From assembly GCA_003169845.1 (NCBI GenBank), contig PNAG01000004.1, forward strand, positions 23,515-87,514: a DNA stretch of 64,000 nucleotides, given 5' to 3'. Made by a program: the position numbers and the translations under genes. Of the stretch, positions 58,115 to 64,000 are shown piece by piece. The stretch comes from Candidatus Dormiibacterota bacterium. GTDB taxonomy: Bacteria; Chloroflexota; Dormibacteria; Dormibacterales; Dormibacteraceae. The notes beneath the pieces were generated by a model, which saw only the letters and a list, made by a program, of their open reading frames with translations, was not told the DNA's origin and ran no database searches. Position 1 is the first letter of the stretch. Each line of letters opens with the position of its first letter.

Positions 58115-58830
58115 TGCGTCAACCCATGGAGGGCCCCATCGTCCTGGCGCGCCGTTTGCGCAAGGTCTATCACGGGGCAGACGAGGTCGAGGCCCTGCGC
58201 GGCATCGACCTCCTGGTCGAGCGCGGCGAGATGATCGCCATCGTCGGCACCTCCGGCTCCGGCAAGACCACACTCCTGAACTGCCTTTCCGGCCTCGACG
58301 TCTTCGACGGCGGCCAGGTCGTCATCGACGGGCAGGACCTCTCCAAGATGTCCGACCGCGCCCGCACCGCCTACCGCTCCCGCCACATGGGCTTTGTCTT
58401 CCAGGCCTTCAACCTGCTGCCCGTGCTCAGCGCGGCGGAAAACGTCGAGATCCCACTCCTGCTGCAGGGCGCCGGCACCAGGGACTCGCGCCGGCGCGCG
58501 CTCGAGATGCTGGATACGCTTGGGCTTGCCCACCGCGCCAACCACCGACCCGACCAGCTCTCCGGCGGCGAGCAGCAGCGGGTGGCGGTGGCGCGGGCCT
58601 TGATCCACAAGCCGGCGGTGGTCTGGGCCGACGAGCCAACCGGCAACCTCGATTCGGAGGTCACCAACGTGATCGTCGAGCTGCTGGCGCGGATGAACCA
58701 GACCGGGCAGACGATCGTGCTCGTCACCCACAACCCCCAGGTCGCGGAGCGTGCCGCACGCACAGTCCGCATGCGCGACGGCCGTATCGAAGCCCCCGAG
58801 CCAGAGCGGGTGCAGGGGGTGGCGTTGTGA
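58114..58830 (+). CDS. ABC transporter ATPase, MacB/LolD-like
   Basis: 238 residues. Walker A AIVGTSGSGKTTLLNCLSGL, Q-loop VFQAFNLLPVL, signature DQLSGGEQQRVAVARAL, Walker B AVVWADEPTGNLDSE and switch His in IVLVTHNPQ. All active-site elements are present. It pairs with the FtsX-type permease that follows by a GTGA overlap. A truncated second copy of this gene is at 61681. Confidence 0.95.
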   Translation: MRQPMEGPIVLARRLRKVYHGADEVEALRGIDLLVERGEMIAIVGTSGSGKTTLLNCLSGLDVFDGGQVVIDGQDLSKMSDRARTAYRSRHMGFVFQAFNLLPVLSAAENVEIPLLLQGAGTRDSRRRALEMLDTLGLAHRANHRPDQLSGGEQQRVAVARALIHKPAVVWADEPTGNLDSEVTNVIVELLARMNQTGQTIVLVTHNPQVAERAARTVRMRDGRIEAPEPERVQGVAL

Positions 58831-61679
58831 GCTTTTCCAATGTCCTGGTCGGCATCTTCTTGGTCGTCTACGCCGCGCTGGCGCTGATCGTTCTGCGGCA
58901 GCCCCTGGTCGGCCGGCTGGCGCTCCGAGAGGTGGTGCGCAGACCTGGCCAGGCCGCCATCCTCATCGTCGGTGTGATGGTCGCCGGGGCTTCTATATTC
59001 GCAGTCCAGGTCGCCATCGACACCGGCACCGGATACGTCACGGGCAATGACTTGGCCGCGTGGGGTAGGGATGACATCGAGATCACCGCCGGTGGAGCCA
59101 CCTTCGATCCAGGCCTGGCCTCACGCCTGGCCGCCGACCCCCAACTGGCGCAGAATGCGGCCACCTTTCAGAACGCTCTCACTGTGACGACGTCGGTCAC
59201 CGACCTCGACCGCAACCTCGGCACGCCCGGCGTTCAGCTCATCGGTCTCGACCTGGCCTCGGAGCAAAGGTTTGGCGAGTTCGTTCTGAGCGATGGCCGC
59301 ATGAGTCAAGGTTCGGAACTCACCCTTGGTCGCGTCTTCATCACCCAGCCGCTCGCCGACGCACTCGGAGCCAAACCGGGCGACCACCTGCAGGTGACTG
59401 GATCGGGCGGTCCGGGATCTGGTGATGTCATCGTGGCCGGCATCGTCCAGCGCCAGGAAGCGGGTGCCTACGGGTTCGGATCGTCGGTCGGGACGTTCAG
59501 CGGATACCGCTCGATCTTCAGCTCGCTCGAGACCGCCCAGCAGGTGGCCGCCACCTCCGATGTGAACTTGATCCGGATCTCCGCCCGCGGAGACGGTGAC
59601 GCCGAGATCGCGCGCGGGCATCAGATGGTCGACCGCCTCAGGGCTCTCGCGTCTGGCGGCGGGTTGGCGGTCGTGGAGACCAAGGGCACCGTTGTGGCCA
59701 CGGACCTCGCGAATTCGAACCTCTGGCGCCAGGTTTACACAGGGCTGGGCCTGATCGTTGTCCTGGCCGGCAGCTTTGTTGTGATCAACCTCGCCGTCAT
59801 GCTGGCCGAGGAGCGCCGTCCGCGCCTGGCTGTGCTCCGAGCGCTCGGCCTGACCCGAGCCGGCCTGGTTAAGGTCGCGGTGGTCGAGGGCGCGATCTAC
59901 AGCCTCGCGGGGTCGATAGCAGGGCTGCCGCTCGGCCTGGCGATAGGGGCGGTGATGAACTCTAATCTGCAGTGGTTGGCCACGGATGGCTCAGGCGTTC
60001 ACCTTTCTGTCGAGCCGAGCTCCTTGTTCGGCTCGGTTGCCGCCGCGACGCTGATCACGCTGACCACGATGTTCATTACGTCTCTGCGGACCTCGCGGAT
60101 GGCGATCTCCGCCGCCATACGCGATCTGCCCGAGCCGCCGAGGGCGCGGCGCACATCGTGGGTGCGGCTGGCGCTGCTCGTGGTCGGTGCCCTGGCCGGC
60201 GCTGCGTTGCTGGCCGCCCCAATAGCCGGATGGCGCGTGCTGGGTGGGGGCGTTGTCATCGCCTGCGCCGGTGGGTTCATTCGTGGCCGGGTTTCCGAGC
60301 GGGTCCGGTTCACGGCGATCGGCGCAGCCATCGCAGCGTGGGCTATCGGCTATGTCTCATTGACGAGCCAGACCTGGCCAAGCCTCGACCAAACATTTGG
60401 CGCCCTGATGGGCGTGGTCGTAGCGGTGGCTGGAATCTCAGTACTCGTGGCGAGCCAGCTGCGCCTGCTCGAGTACCTCGCGAGCGTCCCTGGACGCGGC
60501 GTCTCCGATCTACGGGCGACACTTCGCCCCGCGCTCGCCTACACCTCGCGCCGTCCGCTCAGGTCCGGCTTGTCGATCGCGGCCTTCGCAATCATCATCG
60601 CGCTCGTCACCAGCGTTGCAGCCATCGTGACGAGCCCCAACTACGCGCGCGACTCGTTCGGCTACGACGTCAGGGTCACCGAGGTTGGCAGCGGCCAGCT
60701 GGCCCTCCCGCCTGATGTGCAGCAGAACGTGAGCCGGCAGGAGACGCTCGCGAGCCGCGCGTTTCTGGGCCCTATCAGATACCCATCGTCCAGCGGACCT
60801 GCGGCAAGCGACTGGCAGGTGCAGCCGCTAACGGTGTTCGGGCTCACCGTCGAGCAGCTGGCATCCGGGATCGTGCCGCTTCAGCCCGGCTCGTGGAATT
60901 CCAGGTACCACAGCGCAGCCGAGGTCTGGCAGGCGATCGCAAGCGATCCGAGCCTCGTCGTCGGCCTTCCGACCTCAGCGTCATCGACTGGCACGGATAA
61001 CAAGGTGGACCTTGCGACCGCCAAGGGGACGCTGCACCTGACCTCGGTGGCAAACGTTGGCTACGGAAACGCCGGAGCTCCGATCATCGACGGACTAGTT
61101 GGATCGCAAAAGGTGTTCGACTGGCTGTCCGCCTCTCCGCCCGGTGTCTTGCTCCTGCTTCGGGCCGCGCCCGGCGTGACGCCGCAAGCGCTCGCCGACC
61201 AGATCCGGCGCGCCACGCTGTCGGAGGGAGCCGACGCGACCACGATTCGCCAGCTCGTGGACGCCCAGTATGCGTCAGGCCGGGAATTGTCCGACCTGCT
61301 CCTGGTCCTGATGCGCGTAGGCCTCTTGCTTGGAGTCGTCAGCCTCGGCACGATCGCCTTCAGGGCTGTGGTGGAACGCCGCCGGGCCATCGGCGTGTTG
61401 CGCGCCATCGGGTTCCGACCCGGCCAGGTGTTGTTTGGAATCCTCCTCGAGGCATTCCTCACCGCCACGGCCGGGATGGCGGTCGGGATTGGGGCGGCAT
61501 ACAGCCTTGGCTCATCGCTGAGTGGGTCGACGGGCGGCAACTCCAGCTTCGCGCCCGATGCGGGCACCATGCTGTCGGCGATCGGCGCCGTGTACGCCAC
61601 CGTCCTGCTGGTCACGCTGGTGCCGGCAATCCGCGCGTCGCGGCTGCGGCCGGCTGAGGCGCTTCGCATAGCGGCCTGA
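58827..61679 (+). CDS. FtsX/MacB-type ABC transporter permease
   Basis: 950 residues from the GTG at 58827, chosen because it overlaps the ATPase stop; the longer upstream frame is a shadow of that gene. Two FtsX modules: each has a four-helix membrane core (for example LIVVLAGSFVVINLAVMLAE with EERRPRLAVLRALGLTRAGL; and LLGVVSLGTIAFRAVVERRR with RAIGVLRAIGFRPGQVLFGI) and large extracytoplasmic domains. This type exports lipoproteins, peptides or drugs, or works as a mechanotransmission complex. No periplasmic partner is encoded here; the organism may be monoderm. Confidence 0.92.
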   Translation: MSFSNVLVGIFLVVYAALALIVLRQPLVGRLALREVVRRPGQAAILIVGVMVAGASIFAVQVAIDTGTGYVTGNDLAAWGRDDIEITAGGATFDPGLASRLAADPQLAQNAATFQNALTVTTSVTDLDRNLGTPGVQLIGLDLASEQRFGEFVLSDGRMSQGSELTLGRVFITQPLADALGAKPGDHLQVTGSGGPGSGDVIVAGIVQRQEAGAYGFGSSVGTFSGYRSIFSSLETAQQVAATSDVNLIRISARGDGDAEIARGHQMVDRLRALASGGGLAVVETKGTVVATDLANSNLWRQVYTGLGLIVVLAGSFVVINLAVMLAEERRPRLAVLRALGLTRAGLVKVAVVEGAIYSLAGSIAGLPLGLAIGAVMNSNLQWLATDGSGVHLSVEPSSLFGSVAAATLITLTTMFITSLRTSRMAISAAIRDLPEPPRARRTSWVRLALLVVGALAGAALLAAPIAGWRVLGGGVVIACAGGFIRGRVSERVRFTAIGAAIAAWAIGYVSLTSQTWPSLDQTFGALMGVVVAVAGISVLVASQLRLLEYLASVPGRGVSDLRATLRPALAYTSRRPLRSGLSIAAFAIIIALVTSVAAIVTSPNYARDSFGYDVRVTEVGSGQLALPPDVQQNVSRQETLASRAFLGPIRYPSSSGPAASDWQVQPLTVFGLTVEQLASGIVPLQPGSWNSRYHSAAEVWQAIASDPSLVVGLPTSASSTGTDNKVDLATAKGTLHLTSVANVGYGNAGAPIIDGLVGSQKVFDWLSASPPGVLLLLRAAPGVTPQALADQIRRATLSEGADATTIRQLVDAQYASGRELSDLLLVLMRVGLLLGVVSLGTIAFRAVVERRRAIGVLRAIGFRPGQVLFGILLEAFLTATAGMAVGIGAAYSLGSSLSGSTGGNSSFAPDAGTMLSAIGAVYATVLLVTLVPAIRASRLRPAEALRIAA

Positions 61680-61680
61680 T

Positions 61681-62028
61681 TTGCAAGATTCCATCGTCCA
61701 GGCGCGGCGTCTGCGCAAGGTCTATCACGGGGCGGACGAGGTTGAGGCCCTGCGCGGCATCGACCTCCAGGTCGAGCGCGGGGAGATGGTCGCCATCGTG
61801 GGACCGTCGGGCTCCGGCAAGACCAACCTCCTCAACTGCCTTTCCGGCCTCGATGTCTTCGACGGCGGCCAGGTCGTGATCGATCGCCAGGACCTCTCCA
61901 AGATGTCCAACCGCGCCCGCACCGCCTACCGCTCCCGCCAGATCGGCTTTGTCAATCGAGCCGGCGCCCAAACTTCGTGGCGTGACGGTCTAGATGTCGG
62001 TTCACGGGCCGGTTGGATCATGAACTAG
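61681..62028 (+). pseudogene. Truncated duplicate of the ABC ATPase gene
   Basis: TTG start; the first 90 residues are almost identical to the ATPase at 58114 (ARRLRKVYHGADEVEALRGI, GPSGSGKTNLLNCLSGLDVF) including Walker A. After RSRQIGFV the similarity ends, and 25 unrelated residues follow. Signature, Walker B and switch are lost, so it cannot hydrolyse ATP as a transporter subunit. The DNA matches 58138-58400 closely, so the duplication is recent. The kinase gene begins directly after its stop. Confidence 0.85.
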
Positions 62029-63276
62029 ATGAACCCCACCGCCGCCATCCTCGCCGGCCTGGTCGCGTTGATCCTGCTCGCCTTCGTGACCATCTACGGA
62101 CTCGTCTCGAGCAGCTCGAGCCGGCGCCGCCAGGGGGCGAGCCTCTCCGCGATTGACTTCGCGCGCGGCTCATTCGCCAGCCAGCTGAGCCACGGGGTGC
62201 CTATGAACGAACTGCTGCTCCAGCTGGTCGAGGCACTACGCGACACGTTCAAGCTTGACGCCGCCGAGCTCTGGCTCTGCACCGATGACCGCCTGAGCCT
62301 GGAGGCTTCGGAGCCTCGCGCCGAGCGCACCACGATCGCCATCACCCCGGCTGAGCAGTCTATCGCGGCCAACGCGCGCGTCTCGAGCGAGGCATGGGCG
62401 AAGGTATGGCTCCCCGAGCTCCTCCCTGGACGCCCCAACTCCACTCTGCGGACCGCCCCAATCACCCACGGAGGCCAGCTGCTGGGCCTGATCGTGGCCG
62501 AGCGAGCCCGCAGGCCAGGCAGCCTCGCTTCTGAGGCGGACGTGACGCTGGAGGAGGTGGCTCGCGAGGTCGGCGTTGCTGTGAACAAAGCGCGCCTCGA
62601 CGCGGCACTGCAGCAATCGCTGGACCAGCTTCGCCGGCAGGCGACTGAGCTGCAGGCGTCGCGTGGCCGCCTCGTGGCGGCCGCCGACGAGGAGCGCCGG
62701 CGGATCGAGCGCAACCTGCACGACGGTGCTCAGCAATACCTCGTGGCGATGGCCATCAAGGCCCGCCTGATCGAACAGCTTTCGAATCGCGACCCGGAGC
62801 GTGCCCGCCAGCTCCTGCACCAGCTCCAACTGGACGCGACAGCTGCCCTCGACGAGCTGCGCGCTTTGGCCCATGGGATCTATCCACCTTTGCTCTCGAG
62901 CAGCGGCCTGGCCGAGGCGCTGTCTGCAGCTTGCCGTCGCGCGGCATTGCCTGCGAGCGTCGACGTCATCGGCGTGGGCAGGCATCCGGCCGAGATCGAG
63001 TCGGCGGTCTACTTTTGTTGCCTCGAGGCGCTCCAGAACGCCGGCAAGTACGCCGGCGCTGGCGCTTCGGCACACATCCGACTCTGGGAAGACTCGCGGG
63101 TGTTGCGTTTCGAGGTGGCCGATGACGGATCCGGGTTCGAGTCGAACGGACAAAACGCCGGCGCAGGGCTGACCAACATGCGCGACCGCCTTGGCGCCGT
63201 GGGCGGATCGATCACTGTCGAATCGGCTCCGGGCCGTGGAACAAAACTCTCTGGCACCTTACCGTTGGGCGCCTAA
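62029..63276 (+). CDS. Membrane-anchored GAF/HisKA_3 histidine kinase
   Basis: 415 residues, ATG immediately after the previous TAG. N-terminal transmembrane helix (AAILAGLVALILLAFVTIYG), GAF-like domain (about 60-190), a coiled coil, HisKA_3 with phospho-acceptor His in RRRIERNLHDGAQQYLVAMA, HATPase_c with ALQNAGKYAGAGASAHIRLW and ADDGSGFE, ending ITVESAPGRGTKLSGTLPLG. Likely partners are the regulators at 55029 and 55669. The truncated ATPase in front suggests that the kinase gene was joined to the transporter operon by recombination. Confidence 0.92.
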   Translation: MNPTAAILAGLVALILLAFVTIYGLVSSSSSRRRQGASLSAIDFARGSFASQLSHGVPMNELLLQLVEALRDTFKLDAAELWLCTDDRLSLEASEPRAERTTIAITPAEQSIAANARVSSEAWAKVWLPELLPGRPNSTLRTAPITHGGQLLGLIVAERARRPGSLASEADVTLEEVAREVGVAVNKARLDAALQQSLDQLRRQATELQASRGRLVAAADEERRRIERNLHDGAQQYLVAMAIKARLIEQLSNRDPERARQLLHQLQLDATAALDELRALAHGIYPPLLSSSGLAEALSAACRRAALPASVDVIGVGRHPAEIESAVYFCCLEALQNAGKYAGAGASAHIRLWEDSRVLRFEVADDGSGFESNGQNAGAGLTNMRDRLGAVGGSITVESAPGRGTKLSGTLPLGA

Positions 63277-63375
63277 CCTGAACAGCTCTCGAGATTAGGC
63301 GACACCCTGGGTTGTCCAGGGGAGCCGATGGCGGCCCATCCTGTGGATGTCTGACGTCCACAAGAAGGAGCCGCC

Positions 63376-63507
63376 ATGGTCAAGGATGACGCCGGCGGAC
63401 CGTCCCAGATGGCGCTCGAGGATTTGGCGGCGCTGCGAGCAGTGCACGCCAATAGCGGTCAACTGCTGGACCGCGACCAAGCCCTCGTCCGTTCCCGGGA
63501 CCTGTAG
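63376..63507 (+). CDS. Small hypothetical protein, 43 residues
   Basis: ATG six bases after a strong AAGGAG. The product, MVKDDAGGPSQMALEDLAAL and then RAVHANSGQLLDRDQALVRS, is acidic and helical. No family recognised, and coding status rests on the ribosome binding site. It lies in the eroded region after the kinase. Confidence 0.4.
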   Translation: MVKDDAGGPSQMALEDLAALRAVHANSGQLLDRDQALVRSRDL

Positions 63508-63536
63508 GCGCCTCGGGTCGTCCGCAAGTAGGTGAT

Positions 63537-63670
63537 GAGAGAGTTCCGTACCCGAGTCGCTCCATCTCGGCCACCACCTCGCGTTCGACCGCTGCCGGTT
63601 GTCCCGCGAGTGAGCCCAAGAAGATGCCGACGCTGCGTGGATGGATCCGATTGAGACGTTCAAGCCCCAT
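63537..63670 (-). pseudogene. LLM-type flavin/F420 oxidoreductase, N-terminal fragment
   Basis: The minus strand reads VGIFLGSLAGQPAAVEREVV and AEMERLGYGTL. This is the first beta-alpha unit of luciferase-like monooxygenases of the LLM F420 class (VGVWxGxLxxQPAAxExEAAxExExLGYGxLW). The similarity ends at GTL; the rest of the barrel is missing. Confidence 0.55.
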
Positions 63671-63902
63671 TCCGGCTATAGGATCGCGGATCAGGTCCTG
63701 TGCTTGCCTGCGAGAACCCTTGGGTCAAAGCCTCACGGCCTGAGTTGTGGTTGTCACGCCGGCCTGTGGATTTTCGAACAGAGCTGCCTCACGGTCCTGT
63801 CCTGTGCGTCAGCCGGCTCGGGACGCTGCATCGCCACGGGCGCCGTCCAGCGATCTCAACTTGTCCCACGACAACGCGCTTTACGCAGCCGCCGTTTCGA
63901 TG

Positions 63903-64000
63903 CTCCGTAGGAAATTGTGATACGGCGGTGTGCCGGTGACTCGACGCAAGGTCTCAAATCGCCGATTTTGAATACGGAATTGGTCGGGGGCCCGGGATTT
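63903..64000. repeat. Attachment-like repeat, copy c, cut by the window end
   Basis: GCTCCGTAGGAAATTGTGAT and ACGGCGG match copy b; AAATCGCCGATTTTGAATAC and GGAATTGGTCGGGGGC match the sequence of copy a leading into its tRNA-Pro 3' end. The window stops inside the T-arm (TGGTCGGGGGCCCGGGATTT), so whether a complete tRNA lies beyond is unknown. Confidence 0.6.

Noticed and set aside
58029..58826. N-terminal extension of the permease to 1216 residues
   Set aside because: These 266 codons are the ABC ATPase gene read in another frame; the GTG at 58827 gives the expected FtsX start and GTGA coupling.

Overview
This 64 kb window is high-GC, densely coding bacterial DNA with many orphan two-component genes, an RsbR/S/T stressosome operon, a class F sortase, TatA/TatC, a SigK-like ECF sigma factor, DUF892 and Tat-exported ferritin-like proteins, CsbD and DUF7218. 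This points to a soil-type Terrabacteria lineage (Actinobacteriota such as Thermoleophilia, or Dormibacterota-like). No rRNA or universal marker gene is present, so the phylum is an inference.

Layout. 0-11 kb: a partial ECF sigma factor, a GGDEF protein, an LCP ligase with a coupled beta-propeller, a patatin, and two copies of a histidine kinase/response regulator block that have decayed in complementary ways (regulator intact at 2.5-3.1 kb, kinase intact at 9.0-10.8 kb). 11-17 kb: small stress proteins (CsbD, DUF7218, DUF892, a Cys-rich peptide), a GT4 glycosyltransferase, and a gene graveyard (KBL-like end, topoisomerase IB start, transposase pieces). 17.4-21.5 kb: a SigK-like sigma factor divergent from an operon of two Tat-signal ferritin-like proteins (the second with an MPNTG sorting signal), a class F sortase, TatA and TatC. 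21.6-26 kb: a TetR pseudogene, response regulators, IS relics and DUF6933. 26.4-34.5 kb: rsbR-rsbS-rsbT, an RsbT-SpoIIE fusion, a hybrid kinase and a NarL regulator; a STAS gene with a frameshifted regulator; a VapBC pair.

34.6-53.2 kb is an accessory island between diverged repeats that contain a tRNA-Pro 3' half. A third copy of the repeat lies at the right window edge, so there may be a second island at 53-64 kb. The first island carries a class III cyclase fused to a probable pseudokinase, itself flanked by 140-bp direct repeats, and then one long minus-strand gene set: J-like/beta-propeller fusion, PqqD-like protein, extreme charged-helix protein, GrpE, DnaK, J-like protein, a DUF4913-like protein, and a 1172-residue fusion of a soluble VirD4/TraG-type ATPase to two CbbX-type AAA+ domains. 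No relaxase, VirB4 or integrase is seen, so this looks less like a conjugation module than an uncharacterised chaperone/ATPase system. It is my best candidate for something new.

53-64 kb: an FAD monooxygenase, NarL-type regulators, a regulator fused to a nucleotide cyclase, a divergent cyclic-nucleotide-binding protein coupled to a MacB-like ABC transporter, a truncated second copy of the ABC ATPase, and a histidine kinase. These could form one cAMP-linked circuit.

Several genes show single-base frameshifts, some in G runs. Consensus errors in the assembly are an alternative to real decay for those, but not for the nonsense codons and deletions.
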